In this document: in pieces, positions 1 to 8,505 of the stretch
Layout: the number at the start of each line of letters is the position of its first letter
Position numbering within the stretch: position 1 is the first letter of the stretch
Assembly: GCF_003345355.1 (NCBI RefSeq)
Contig: NZ_QQNB01000002.1
Span: 744,001-808,000, forward strand
Direction: 5' to 3'
DNA length: 64,000 nt
From: Sphingomonas aracearum
Lineage (GTDB): Bacteria > Pseudomonadota > Alphaproteobacteria > Sphingomonadales > Sphingomonadaceae
Position numbers and translations under genes: made by a program
Notes under the pieces: model-generated
Database searches by the model: none
The model's input: only the letters and a program-made list of their open reading frames with translations
What the model was told of the DNA's origin: nothing

Positions 1-2
1 TG

Positions 3-680
3 CAGGAGCTGCGCCTGGCCGGCGTGATCCTGACGCCGCCGATCTGCGACTGGCCCGATCTGCTCGATCTGCTTGAGGAGCATGACGTGCCGGTGGTGCG
101 CATCGCCCCCGGACAGGCGCTGGAGCGCACGCCCTACGTCCGCATGGACGACCGCGCCGCCGCGCGCGAGCTGACCGACCACCTGCTCGGCCTGGGACAT
201 CGCGATATCGCCTTTATCCGCGGCAATCCGACGCACAGCGCGGCCGTCGCGCGCTGGGAAGGGTTTTCGGACGCGATGCGCGCGGCGGGGATCGCGGTGC
301 CCGCCCGCCGGGTGATGCAGGGCGATTTCAGCTTCCGCACCGGCCTGGCCGCGGCGGAGGCGCTGTTGGGCAGCGGCGACATCCCGACCGCGATCTTCGC
401 GTGCAACGACGAGATGGCGCTGGCCACGCTCGTGGTGGCGATGCGCCATGGCATCGCCGTGCCGCAGCAGCTGTCGATCACCGGCTTCGACGATGCAGAG
501 ATCGCGCGCATCGCCTGGCCGCAGCTGACCACCGTGCGGCAACCGAACCCCGAAATGGCCGCCGCCGCGATCAGCATGCTGGTGGGCGGAGGCGGCTCTG
601 CGCCCGGCCCCATCGAGCTTCCTTATTCCCTTGTCGTGCGCGACAGTTCGGGGCCGCCGCCGCCGCAAGCGACAGAATAG
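3..680 (+). CDS. LacI-family transcriptional regulator, C-terminal part (cut by left edge)
   Basis: The frame is open to the window edge, so the start and the DNA-binding helix-turn-helix lie outside. The visible 225 residues are the periplasmic-binding-protein-like effector domain of the LacI/GalR family. Recognisable blocks are HRDIAFIRG, AIFACNDEMALATL and SITGFDDAEIARIAWPQLTTVRQP, the last being the classic family tail. Such proteins repress sugar uptake or catabolic genes until a sugar binds. It lies directly upstream of a FucP-like sugar transporter on the same strand, and a LacI-type palindrome sits between the two genes, so that transporter is the likely target. The ligand cannot be told from the sequence. 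Confidence 0.93.
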   Translation, partial: QELRLAGVILTPPICDWPDLLDLLEEHDVPVVRIAPGQALERTPYVRMDDRAAARELTDHLLGLGHRDIAFIRGNPTHSAAVARWEGFSDAMRAAGIAVPARRVMQGDFSFRTGLAAAEALLGSGDIPTAIFACNDEMALATLVVAMRHGIAVPQQLSITGFDDAEIARIAWPQLTTVRQPNPEMAAAAISMLVGGGGSAPGPIELPYSLVVRDSSGPPPPQATE

Positions 681-712
681 TTCCATCCTCATCCGAACCA
701 GCCGTCTTGTGT

Positions 713-726
713 TGACATCGTTGTCA
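713..726. promoter_or_regulatory. Candidate LacI-family operator
   Basis: TGACATCGTTGTCA is a palindrome with perfect 5-base arms around a central TCGT. It fits the general TGACA-nCGn-TGTCA pattern described for LacI-family sites in sphingomonads and relatives. It lies between the LacI-type gene and the sugar transporter, and overlaps a TTGACA hexamer at 712-717 that could be a -35 box. I see no convincing -10 at the right distance. Confidence 0.6.
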
Positions 727-793
727 CGATCCGGCTTGCTGAAGCCGACCGGCGCCGCTGCAACAGCGACAGACCGGAAGCGGGGAGAGATAG

Positions 794-2188
794 GTGGCGG
801 GCGCAACAGGCAGCATGAGCGGCGGAGCGCCCGAAGGGGCGGCGGCCCGCCCACAGACGGATGCGCCGGCGCTGCGCCTGTTCGTCTTCTCGCTGTTCTT
901 CCTGTTCGGCGGCATCACCAGCCTGAACGATGTCCTCATCCCCAAGCTGAAGGACCTGTTCACGCTGTCCTACACGCAGGCCATGCTGATCCAGTTCTGC
1001 TTCTTCACCGGCTATGCCGTGATCGGCATTCCGGGCGCGATGCTGGTGAACCGGACCGGCTATATGCGCGGCGCGGTGATCGGCCTGTTGACGATGATGG
1101 CCGGTTGCCTGCTGTTCATTCCCGCCGCACGGGCAAGCTTCTATCCGCTGTTCCTGTTCGCCTTGTTCGTCCTGGCGGCGGGCATCGTCGTGGTGCAGAT
1201 CGTGGCCAATCCCCTCATCAGCCTGCTGGGGCGACCGGAAACGGCGCACAGCCGGCTCACCTTCGCCCAGGCCTTCAACTCGGTCGGCACCACGATCTTT
1301 CCCTTTGTCGGATCGGTGCTGATCCTGGCGCCGCTCGCCCCGTCTGGCGGGGGAAGCGCACGGTCCTTCTGGAACGTGACGCGGGTTGTCGATCCTGCAT
1401 GCCGGGGCGGGCAGCCGGCAGGGTCGCTGGTGCCGACGGCGGCGTACCGCGTCGCGGAAGCACAAACCGTGGCACACGCTTATGCCGGCCTCGCCGTCGC
1501 GCTGGCGCTCATTGCCGCCACGGTCTGGATGTTCCGCGATCGCCTGACAACCGAGCGCCACCGGACCGGCAGCCTGTTCTCCAGCCTTGCGCTGCTGCGG
1601 CGCCCGCGGCTGAGCTGCGGCGCACTTTCCATCTTCCTGTATGTCGGCGCGGAAGTCGCGGTCGGGTCGATGCTCGTCACCTATCTGCAATCGGACCATA
1701 CCCTGTGCCTGACGGGCGAGTCCGCGGGCAAGCAGTTGCTCTTCTACTGGGGTGGCGCGATGATCGGGCGGTTCGCGGGCTCGGCCGTGCTTCGCGCGAT
1801 CAGCCCCGGCAAGGTCCTGGCCGCGGTCGCCCTCGGCGCGGCCGCTGCGATCCTGGTTTCCATGGGCACGGGCGGCACCTTCTCGGCGAATGCGCTGCTG
1901 GCGGTGGGGCTGTTCAATTCGATCATGTTCCCGACCATCTTCGCCCTGGCCAGCGAGGGACTGGGCCCGCGTGCCGCGGACGGATCGGGCATCATCATGG
2001 TCGCGGTGTTCGGCGGCGCGGTGATCCCCCTGATCGCCGGCGTGCTTGCAGACACGATCGGTCTGGTCGCCTCCCTGTTGTTGCCGGCAGGCTGCTACCT
2101 GCTCATCGCCGCATTCGGCCTGTACGCGCGCCGGCCGGCCGAACCTTTCGCAACCGCTTGGGGAGCGTCAGCCTCCGCCAGGACGTGA
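794..2188 (+). CDS. FucP-like MFS sugar transporter
   Basis: This 464-residue polytopic inner-membrane protein of the major facilitator superfamily is closest in pattern to the FucP/GluP group of proton-coupled sugar symporters. Cues are the early GGITSLNDVLIPKLKDLF segment and the later IVANPLISLLG segment. A GTG start at 794 is preceded by GGGGAGAG at 782-789; an ATG at 815 is the alternative. A long polar loop around residues 180-215 separates the two halves. The preceding LacI regulator and the following TonB receptor suggest stepwise uptake of a carbohydrate across both membranes. The substrate is not known. Confidence 0.88.
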   Translation: MAGATGSMSGGAPEGAAARPQTDAPALRLFVFSLFFLFGGITSLNDVLIPKLKDLFTLSYTQAMLIQFCFFTGYAVIGIPGAMLVNRTGYMRGAVIGLLTMMAGCLLFIPAARASFYPLFLFALFVLAAGIVVVQIVANPLISLLGRPETAHSRLTFAQAFNSVGTTIFPFVGSVLILAPLAPSGGGSARSFWNVTRVVDPACRGGQPAGSLVPTAAYRVAEAQTVAHAYAGLAVALALIAATVWMFRDRLTTERHRTGSLFSSLALLRRPRLSCGALSIFLYVGAEVAVGSMLVTYLQSDHTLCLTGESAGKQLLFYWGGAMIGRFAGSAVLRAISPGKVLAAVALGAAAAILVSMGTGGTFSANALLAVGLFNSIMFPTIFALASEGLGPRAADGSGIIMVAVFGGAVIPLIAGVLADTIGLVASLLLPAGCYLLIAAFGLYARRPAEPFATAWGASASART

Positions 2189-2377
2189 CTTGGTCGCCCT
2201 CAACCAGCGACCGGGTCGCACGCTTGGTAGCCGGCGCGCGCCGCAAGCCTGCATGAAGCGGCATCGCGGGCACGCCACCCTGTCACGCTTGGGCAGCGCC
2301 GGTGTAACAGGCCTGACATGACCGAGTTCTACGTCCGCGCGGCAGGCGAGCCGAAGGAGCCGCCGGGGGGAGACACC

Positions 2378-4777
2378 ATGAAGCTTGTTACCAGCTGCGC
2401 GGTTGCCGCGCTGCACGTCCTTTGCGCGCCCGCCGCCCTGGCGCAGTCCGTGGCGACCGCGGAGGATGCCGCGTCCACCAGTTCCGCCGACGCCGCCCCG
2501 CGCCAGGGCGAGGTGGTGGTGACCGGCACGCGTGAGCGCGGCCGCACGCAATATGACACGCTGTCCCCCGTGGACGTGCTGCCGGAGGCGCTCATCCGCT
2601 CCAGCGTGTCGGCCGATCTCAACGACAATCTCGCGCAATTATTGCCGTCCTTCAACGTCCAGCGCCTGCCCGCGGCGGACGGCCAGGCCTTTGTCCGCCC
2701 CGCATCGCTCCGCGGCCTCTCGGCCGACCAGACGCTCGTGCTGGTCAACGGGAAGCGCTACCACCGCTCCGCGCTGCTCGGCACGCGCGGCGCGCAATCG
2801 CCCGACCTGGCCAGCATCCCCTCGCTGGCGATCAAGCGGGTCGAGGTGCTGCGCGACGGCGCCTCCGCCCAATATGGTTCCGATGCGATCGCCGGCGTCA
2901 TCAACATCATCCTGGACGACACCGCCGGCATGGAGGCGTTCGGCCAGTTCTCCCAATATTACAAGGGCGACGGGAAGGAGTATCAGACCGGAGCGCGGGG
3001 CGGCATCGCGCTGGGCGATCGCGGCGCGATCGTCTTCACCGGCCAGTACGACCATGCCGAAGCGACCTCGCGCACCCGCCAGCGCCCCGACGCGATCGCC
3101 TTTCAGGCCGCGCATCCCGACATCGCGGTGCCCAACCCCGTGCAGCGCTGGGGCCAGCCGGACGAGGAGCGCGTGCGCGCGGCGCTCGACATGCATTATG
3201 AACTGGCGCCCGCCGCGACGCTCTACGCCTTCGGCACGGTGCAGCAGGGCGAAGGGGTAACCGACTTCAACTGGCGCAACCCCGATGGCACCGCCAGCGT
3301 CTATGGCGCGAGCAGCGCCTTTCCGGGGTTCAACTTCGGCAGCCTCTATCCCGCCGGGTTCACCCCGCGTTTCGGCACGGAATTCGCCGACCTGCAACTG
3401 GCGAGCGGCCTGCGCGGCGAACTCGGCGACCGGTTCACCTACGATCTCAGCGCCTCGGCCGGCCGCAGCCGGATCGACTACTCGCTGGGGGAAAGCCTCA
3501 ACGCCTCGCTTGGGCCGCTCAGCCCCACCAGCTTCTATCTCGGCCGGCTGAGCCAGCGCGAGTTCAACCTCAATGCGGACCTCGTCTACAAGCTGCCGAT
3601 CGGCGGCGCGGAGCCGCTGAACATCGCCTTTGGTGGAGAGCGCCGCATCGAGCGCTACATCGTCGGCACGGGCGATCCCGCATCCTACGCCATCGGCCCG
3701 GGCGCGGCGACGGGGCTGGCCCCCAACTCGAACGGCTTTCCCGGCTTCGGCCCGGCCCAGGCCGGCAACTTCCGCCAGCGCAGCTATGCCGGCTATGTTG
3801 ATCTCGAATGGCGCCCCGTGCGCATGGTCTCGCTCGGCGCCGCGGGCCGGTACGAGGATTTCTCCAGCTTCGGCGACAAGTTCACCTACAAGCTGTCCGC
3901 CCGCGTCGACCCCGCCTCCTGGGTCGGCGTGCGTGGCACCTACTCCACCGGCTTCCGGGCACCCACGCCCGCGCAGCTCAACACGCGGGTGGTGAGCCAG
4001 GGCCTGGACACGCGCACGCTGCAGGTGTTCAACCAGGGCCGGCTTGCGCCCACGGACCCGCTCGCCGTCGCGCTTGGCGCGCAGCCGCTGCGCCCGGAGA
4101 CGTCGAAGAACATCTCGGCCGGCCTCGTGTTTCAGACGGGCTTCGGCCTGGGGGCCACCGTGGACCTCTACCAGATCGACGTGGATGACCGGTTCAGCCA
4201 GTCGGCGACCCTTGCGATCCCGGCAGGGCTGCCCAACCCCGATCGGTTCACCTCGGTCAGCTACTTCACCAACGACTTCGACACCCGCACGCGCGGGATC
4301 GACGCGGTGCTGACCTATGCCCGGAACATGGGGCCGGGCCGGGTCAACGCCGCGCTGGCGTATAACTACAACGAAACCACCGTGCGCAGCGGCACCAGCG
4401 CCGCCGTTCCGAACGAGACGCAGCGCCGCATCTTCCAGGAGCGGCTGCCCCAGCACAACGCCACGGGCACTCTGGGCTATGACATCGGGCCGGTCGGCCT
4501 GCTCGTGCGCGGCCGCTATTACGGGCCGTGGACGGACGTGACGGGCAATGCGACGGGCGAGCTGTTCCAGCGCTTCGACGGGATCGCCTTGTTCGATGCC
4601 TCGATCACCTACCGGATCACGCCCAACCTGTCGCTGCGCGCGGGCGCGGAGAACGTGTTCAACGCCTATCCGGACGAGGCCACCAACCAGGCGATCCGCG
4701 GACTGATCTACTCGCGCAACGCTCCCTATGATACCGATGGCGGCCAATATTATGTGCGGCTTGGCATGAGCTTCTGA
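2378..4777 (+). CDS. TonB-dependent outer-membrane receptor (locus 1)
   Basis: The 799-residue receptor has a signal peptide (about residues 1-23, ending ALAQ), a TonB-box-like GEVVVTGTRERG segment, then a plug domain and a 22-strand-type barrel that ends in the expected terminal Phe (RLGMSF). The ATG at 2378 is chosen because GGGGGGAGA lies just before it and the signal peptide begins there; the frame is open further upstream to 2318. Its stop overlaps the start of the next gene by one base (TGATG), so the two are probably translated together. Siderophore, sugar and peptide receptors look alike here; the neighbouring sugar transporter favours a carbohydrate or glyco-conjugate. Confidence 0.93.
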   Translation: MKLVTSCAVAALHVLCAPAALAQSVATAEDAASTSSADAAPRQGEVVVTGTRERGRTQYDTLSPVDVLPEALIRSSVSADLNDNLAQLLPSFNVQRLPAADGQAFVRPASLRGLSADQTLVLVNGKRYHRSALLGTRGAQSPDLASIPSLAIKRVEVLRDGASAQYGSDAIAGVINIILDDTAGMEAFGQFSQYYKGDGKEYQTGARGGIALGDRGAIVFTGQYDHAEATSRTRQRPDAIAFQAAHPDIAVPNPVQRWGQPDEERVRAALDMHYELAPAATLYAFGTVQQGEGVTDFNWRNPDGTASVYGASSAFPGFNFGSLYPAGFTPRFGTEFADLQLASGLRGELGDRFTYDLSASAGRSRIDYSLGESLNASLGPLSPTSFYLGRLSQREFNLNADLVYKLPIGGAEPLNIAFGGERRIERYIVGTGDPASYAIGPGAATGLAPNSNGFPGFGPAQAGNFRQRSYAGYVDLEWRPVRMVSLGAAGRYEDFSSFGDKFTYKLSARVDPASWVGVRGTYSTGFRAPTPAQLNTRVVSQGLDTRTLQVFNQGRLAPTDPLAVALGAQPLRPETSKNISAGLVFQTGFGLGATVDLYQIDVDDRFSQSATLAIPAGLPNPDRFTSVSYFTNDFDTRTRGIDAVLTYARNMGPGRVNAALAYNYNETTVRSGTSAAVPNETQRRIFQERLPQHNATGTLGYDIGPVGLLVRGRYYGPWTDVTGNATGELFQRFDGIALFDASITYRITPNLSLRAGAENVFNAYPDEATNQAIRGLIYSRNAPYDTDGGQYYVRLGMSF

Positions 4778-6024
4778 TGATCAACCGGCGAACGCTTCTG
4801 GCGGGCGGGGCGGCTGCGGCCGCCCTGCCCCTCCCGGCCCTGGCTGCCGTGCCGACCGACGAAGAGCGGTTCTGGGCCGATGTGGCGACGCAATATGATC
4901 GGCCGGCGGACGTGATCCAGCTGGAGAACGGCAATTGGGGCGCCATGCCGCGTCCGGTTCAGCAGGTCTATCAGCAAGCCGTTGCCCGGGTGAACCGGGA
5001 CACCAGCTTCTACGCGCGTCGCGGCATGCTCAAGGATCTGCTCGCCGCCCGCGCCGACGTCGCCGCCGAACTGGGGGTGCCGCCGGAGGAGCTTGCCTTC
5101 ACCCGCAACGCCACGGAGGCGCTGAAGGCTTTGATCCTCGGCTACAACCGCCTGACCCCGGGCGATGCGGTGCTGTATGCGGATCTCGATTACGACAGCA
5201 TGCAGGCCTGCATGGAAAGCCTGGCCACGCGGCGGGGCGTGCGGGTGCGCCGCATCGCGCTGCCGGAGCCCGCGACGCGCGCGAGCCTGATCGCCGCCTA
5301 TGAAGAGGCGATGCAGGCGGAGCCGCGGCTGAAGCTGATCCTGCTCACCCATCTCAGCCACCGTACCGGACTGGTGATCCCGGTCCGGGAGATCGCCGCC
5401 ATGGCGCGCGCGCGGGGCGTGGACGTGATCGTCGATGCCGCACATAGCTGGCAACAGCTCGATTTCACCCTGCCCGACCTGGACTGCGACTTTGTCGGGC
5501 TCAACGGGCACAAATGGCTGGGCGCCCCGCTTGGCGTCGGCCTGATCCACATCCGTCGCGCGGCGCTCGCGCGGATCGACAGGGACCCGGCGGAGGAGAT
5601 CGGCGGGCCCGACGCCATCCACACTCGCGTTCACACCGGCACGCTGGACTATGCCGCGCAGCTCACCGTGGCCGCCGCGCTGACGTTTCAGCGCAAGATC
5701 GGCCGCAGCCGCCGGGCAGCCCGCCTGCGCTGGCTTCGCGATCGCTGGGTGTCGAAGGCGCGGTTGATCGATCGGGTCGAGGTGCTAACGCCGGAGGATC
5801 CGGCGCTGCACGGCGCCATCACGTCCTTCCGGATGCGCGGGATCACGGATGTGCCGGGCAACATGGCCCTGGCGCAGCGCCTGCTCGACCAGCACGGCAT
5901 CTTCACCGTCCATCGTGCCGGGCCTGCGCGCGGCGCCTGCATCCGCGTGACGCCCGCCTTGTTCACCCAGCCGGCGGACATCGATGCGTTTGCCCGGGCA
6001 CTGAAAACAATCGCAGCCGCTTGA
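4777..6024 (+). CDS. Class V PLP-dependent enzyme with Tat-like signal (isopenicillin-N-epimerase/cysteine-desulfurase fold)
   Basis: This 415-residue protein has an N-terminal twin-arginine-like leader (MINRRTLLAGGAAAAALPLP, then A-x-A) followed by an aminotransferase class V domain. The Schiff-base lysine is in NGHKW (about Lys246), preceded by the cofactor-binding VDAAHSWQQLDF segment. The region around residues 110-118 (TRNATEAL) matches the phosphate-binding turn. Family members include isopenicillin N epimerase and cysteine/selenocysteine lyases. Export of a folded, cofactor-loaded enzyme would suit Tat. One-base overlap with the TonB receptor implies co-translation and a related role, perhaps acting on what the receptor imports. 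The reaction cannot be named. Confidence 0.85.
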   Translation: MINRRTLLAGGAAAAALPLPALAAVPTDEERFWADVATQYDRPADVIQLENGNWGAMPRPVQQVYQQAVARVNRDTSFYARRGMLKDLLAARADVAAELGVPPEELAFTRNATEALKALILGYNRLTPGDAVLYADLDYDSMQACMESLATRRGVRVRRIALPEPATRASLIAAYEEAMQAEPRLKLILLTHLSHRTGLVIPVREIAAMARARGVDVIVDAAHSWQQLDFTLPDLDCDFVGLNGHKWLGAPLGVGLIHIRRAALARIDRDPAEEIGGPDAIHTRVHTGTLDYAAQLTVAAALTFQRKIGRSRRAARLRWLRDRWVSKARLIDRVEVLTPEDPALHGAITSFRMRGITDVPGNMALAQRLLDQHGIFTVHRAGPARGACIRVTPALFTQPADIDAFARALKTIAAA

Positions 6025-6247
6025 GGGAAGCCGGCCGCTGCGCTCGGAAGATACGGGCTAACTGCAGCTCCGAACACCTCTTCGCAGCGCCTCTCGCCAC
6101 GACAGCGCAGAAGCAGGTGCTCGAAGGCGGCTGCGCGTTCCGGGACGAGCCCGAACCTGGGCCAATTCGGCGGCGCGTCGCAGGCGCGAGACGCTGTGGC
6201 GGTGGGATCGGAGCGGCGCAACCGTGCAACGTCGCTCGCGGCGGGGC

Positions 6248-6649
6248 TTAGTGTGCGCTTTGTATGCTCGCTGCCTGTCGCTCAAAGCTGCCAAGGTCGA
6301 AATAGTCGCGCCATTCGCTGACTGCTTCATCCACCACCCTGAAGCTGCCCATGGTCGGCAACTCGATGCGCCCGCCATTGTCGCCCGAGAAGATGTCGAG
6401 CCGCTCCGTCAGCACGGTGTCCCCATCCTGGGCGATGCGGAGCAGGCGCCAGTCCACGCGAACGCGATCTCCAACGCCGAAGCTCTTATGGAACCCGCGC
6501 ACGTTCTCGCGCCCTCGCATCTCCGGCATGGGGATGTTGTGGTAAAAGACATCCGCCGCCAGCAGGTCGATCGCGGCATCGAACTGCTCGCTGTTGATCA
6601 GAGCGAAGAAGCTCCGCACCAGCGCGATCTCGGGTGTGTCGGTGGGCAT
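6248..6649 (-). CDS. NTF2-like / limonene-1,2-epoxide hydrolase family protein
   Basis: The 133-residue protein has the cone-shaped NTF2 fold pattern. It opens with a helix (IALVRSFFALINSEQFDAAIDLL), then the ADVFYHNIPMPEMRGRENV block and a C-terminal WRDYFDLGSFE, which are typical of the limonene-epoxide-hydrolase branch. The start at 6649 is supported by AAGGGAG seven bases upstream. It lies 56 bases downstream of the alpha/beta hydrolase gene on the same strand, with a strong hairpin between them. Together they look like a small detoxification or catabolic pair. A cytosolic location is expected, since no signal peptide is seen. Confidence 0.8.
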   Translation of the reverse strand: MPTDTPEIALVRSFFALINSEQFDAAIDLLAADVFYHNIPMPEMRGRENVRGFHKSFGVGDRVRVDWRLLRIAQDGDTVLTERLDIFSGDNGGRIELPTMGSFRVVDEAVSEWRDYFDLGSFERQAASIQSAH

Positions 6650-6675
6650 GTGGCTCCCTTTCGTCACGTGGTGGA

Positions 6676-6699
6676 GCGGGCCGCATCGCTGCGGCCCGC
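6676..6699 (-). other. Perfect intercistronic hairpin
   Basis: A 10-base stem (GCGGGCCGCA with TGCGGCCCGC) encloses a four-base loop in the 56-base gap between the alpha/beta hydrolase stop and the NTF2-like start. No U-tract follows on the minus strand, so it may be a partial terminator or a transcript-stabilising stem that sets unequal expression of the two genes. Confidence 0.55.
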
Positions 6700-6705
6700 A
6701 TCCGG

Positions 6706-7542
6706 TCAGCTCTGCACAAAGGCGAGCAGGTCTGGGTTGAGCGTATCGGCGTTTGTCGTGAGCATGCCGTGCGGAAATCCCGGATAGGTCTTGAGCGTAC
6801 CATTTCGCACCAGATCCACGCTCAGCCGGCCGGCATGGTCGATCGGCACGATCTGGTCGTCCTCGCCATGCAGGACGAGCGTCGGCACGGTGATCGCCTT
6901 GAGATCGTCGGTCTGGTCCGTCTCCGAAAAGGCTTTGATACCCGCATAATGGGCATTGGCGCTGCCCATCATGCCCTGTCGCCACCAATTGGCGATCACG
7001 CCTTCGTCCACCTTCGCACCCTCCCGGTTGAACCCGTAAAAGGGGCCGGTCGGGAGATCGCGGAAGAACTGCGCTCGATTGGCCGCGAGCGCTCCCCGCA
7101 GCCCGTCGAGCACCTCGATCGGCAACCCGCCCGGGAACGCCTCGGTTGTTACCATGATCGGCACCACCGCACTCACCAGCACCAGCTTGGCGACGCGGCC
7201 GTCGGGCTCGCCGTGGCGCGCGACATAGCGCGCCGCCTCGCCGCCGCCGGTTGAGTGGCCGATATGAACGGCATTGCGCAGATCGAGGTGCCGAGCGACC
7301 GCCGCGGCGTCGGCGGCATAATGGTCCATGTCATGGCCGTCCGATATCTGTGCCGAGCGGCCATGCCCCCGCCGGTCATGCGCCACGACCCGGAAGCCAT
7401 TCTCGAGAAAGAACAGCATCTGCGTGTCCCAATCGTCGGCCGAGAGCGGCCAGCCGTGGTGGAACATGATCGGTTGGGCGTCGCGAGGGCCCCAATCCTT
7501 GTAGAAGATTTCGACATCATCAGCGGTGGTCACGAAAGGCAT
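6706..7542 (-). CDS. Alpha/beta hydrolase (non-haem chloroperoxidase/arylesterase type)
   Basis: The 278-residue protein has the complete alpha/beta-hydrolase plan. The oxyanion segment HHGWP is at about 28-32, the nucleophile elbow GHSTGG at 95-100 (Ser97), the acid region LVLHGEDDQIVP follows, and the catalytic His is in the FPHGM motif near the C terminus. The sequence pattern is that of the cofactor-free haloperoxidase/arylesterase group. No signal peptide is seen. It is followed on the same strand by the NTF2-like gene and preceded by the remains of a reductase and an SDR gene, so it was probably part of a longer oxidoreductase/hydrolase operon that is now partly lost. Confidence 0.9.
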   Translation of the reverse strand: MPFVTTADDVEIFYKDWGPRDAQPIMFHHGWPLSADDWDTQMLFFLENGFRVVAHDRRGHGRSAQISDGHDMDHYAADAAAVARHLDLRNAVHIGHSTGGGEAARYVARHGEPDGRVAKLVLVSAVVPIMVTTEAFPGGLPIEVLDGLRGALAANRAQFFRDLPTGPFYGFNREGAKVDEGVIANWWRQGMMGSANAHYAGIKAFSETDQTDDLKAITVPTLVLHGEDDQIVPIDHAGRLSVDLVRNGTLKTYPGFPHGMLTTNADTLNPDLLAFVQS

Positions 7543-7572
7543 GGCGATGTTCCTTTCCTATGATGGAAGCAG

Positions 7573-7965
7573 TCAGTCGAATTTGACGAGGTTCAGCGCG
7601 GGCAACGGCCCGCCCGGAAACTGCACCAGACGGCTGCTCAAAGCGAGAGCTCCGAGGTCGATGCCGAAGAATTCTGGCCTATGAATCAGGCTACCGATCT
7701 ACGCCTTCGCATCGGCGTCGTCGCCGGAATAGAACGGCACCCGCCGGCCGCCTTCTTTCGCCGGATCGCCGATGAGCAACCGCGACTGGAGATGGTTGAA
7801 CGCCTTTACCACACTGGCGCCGCAAACACCTCAGAGGAGGTGCGGCCACCCCGCGCTACCGGCTTGAACAGCGGGGCCTCGATCAAGTTGTTCGCGTCGA
7901 CGACGATCCGGCCGTTCCAATCCGGCAGGCCGCTCATCGCCGCCGGCAGCTTAGGCCAGTTCACG
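7573..7965 (-). pseudogene. Broken NAD(P)-binding (F420-reductase-like) dinucleotide-binding protein
   Basis: Read on the minus strand, this stretch gives VAVNWPKLPAAMSGLPDW, then GRIVVDANNLIEAPLFKP, then after a frame change VVKAFNHLQSRLLIGDP, PFYSGDDADAKA, and finally LVQFPGGPLPALNLVKFD before a stop. These blocks, in this order, are the C-terminal two thirds of predicted dinucleotide-binding enzymes related to NADPH:F420 reductase. The N-terminal Rossmann half is missing. There is a frameshift near 7806-7822 and an in-frame TAG at 7699-7701. The 3' end lies about 30 bases upstream of the intact alpha/beta hydrolase gene. Confidence 0.75.
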
Positions 7966-8112
7966 GCGACACTCCACCAGAAGGGCGACGGTGGCGGCGA
8001 CCTCCTCCGGCGTTCCGTAGCGGCCGAGCGCGGCGAGCCCTTTCAGGGTTTCGGCAAACGGGCCAGGCTCCGGGTTCATGTCTGTGTTGATCGCACCGGT
8101 TGCAATCCGTTG
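7951..8112 (-). pseudogene. C-terminal fragment of a short-chain dehydrogenase/reductase
   Basis: On the minus strand the segment encodes GAINTDMNPEPGPFAETLKG followed by LAALGRYGTPEEVAATVALL. This is the post-catalytic region of classical SDR enzymes (the x-G-x-I-x-T-D-M and GRYGxPEEVA motifs). The Rossmann and Tyr-x-x-x-Lys parts are absent upstream, and the frame runs straight into reductase-derived sequence at about 7960, so two genes have been joined out of frame by deletion. Confidence 0.75.
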
Positions 8113-8122
8113 AAGATGGCGC

Positions 8123-8300
8123 GTGCAAACACTGGCCAATCTCGAGTCCTTCATTCGCAGTGCGGAGGCGGCACGGTGGCTGTCGCTCACACCGGCGGCA
8201 GTCAGTCGCAACGTGGCACTGCTGGAGCGCAACCTGGGTGTGCGGCTGTTCCATCGCTCCACTCGCCGGTTGAGGCTGACCGAAGCGGGCGACGCACACC
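8123..8300 (+). pseudogene. Truncated LysR-family regulator (HTH part only)
   Basis: From a GTG at 8123 the translation reads LANLESFIRSAEA, then LSLTPAAVSRNVALLERNLG and VRLFHRSTRRLRLTEAGD, the winged helix-turn-helix of LysR regulators. About eight residues are missing inside the first helix pair, and homology stops abruptly at about 8298 after LTEAGD. The whole effector domain is lost. It is divergent to the SDR remnant, the usual LysR/target arrangement, so this was once a regulator with its target gene. Confidence 0.78.
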
Positions 8301-8438
8301 ACGGCAGAGTCTCAACAGTCAGCCCGGCGCTCACCCCTCCTCGCGTCAGGATTCCGGCATTGTCGGCGCATTCACAAAGCATGAGTCCGCCGGTGATGCA
8401 CCGCAGCTTCAAACGGGCACTGTCATCTACGCATCGCG

Positions 8439-8472
8439 GCGTTGTCACAGAAATGATAATTAAAGCTATCAT
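8439..8472 (+). promoter_or_regulatory. Shared promoter/operator element, copy A (before TonB receptor 2)
   Basis: GCGTTGTCACAGAAATGATA at 8439-8458 matches 19 of 20 bases at 11727-11746, upstream of the PHP hydrolase. The next 14 bases match at 9 positions. It contains TTGTCA (8442-8447) and TATCAT (8467-8472) with a 19-base spacer, in -35/-10 order. TATCAT ends 33 bases before the receptor ATG. TGATA...TATCA also forms a short inverted repeat. A site for the adjacent TetR regulator is inferred. Confidence 0.6.
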
Positions 8473-8505
8473 AGCGCCCCCGTACTCAAATCGGGGTTGC
8501 CAAAA

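Noticed and set aside
134..2055. Long minus-strand open frames opposite the LacI and MFS genes
   Set aside because: They are high-GC shadows: Arg/Ala/Pro-rich with no motif, while the plus-strand frames match known families throughout.
2639..4747. 702-codon minus-strand frame across TonB receptor 1
   Set aside because: Mirror frame of a real gene; composition is Ala/Arg/Gly with no domain and no ribosome site.
6025..6247. Possible gene between the PLP enzyme and the NTF2-like gene
   Set aside because: Short frames in several phases give no recognisable block and no good start; treated as intergenic.
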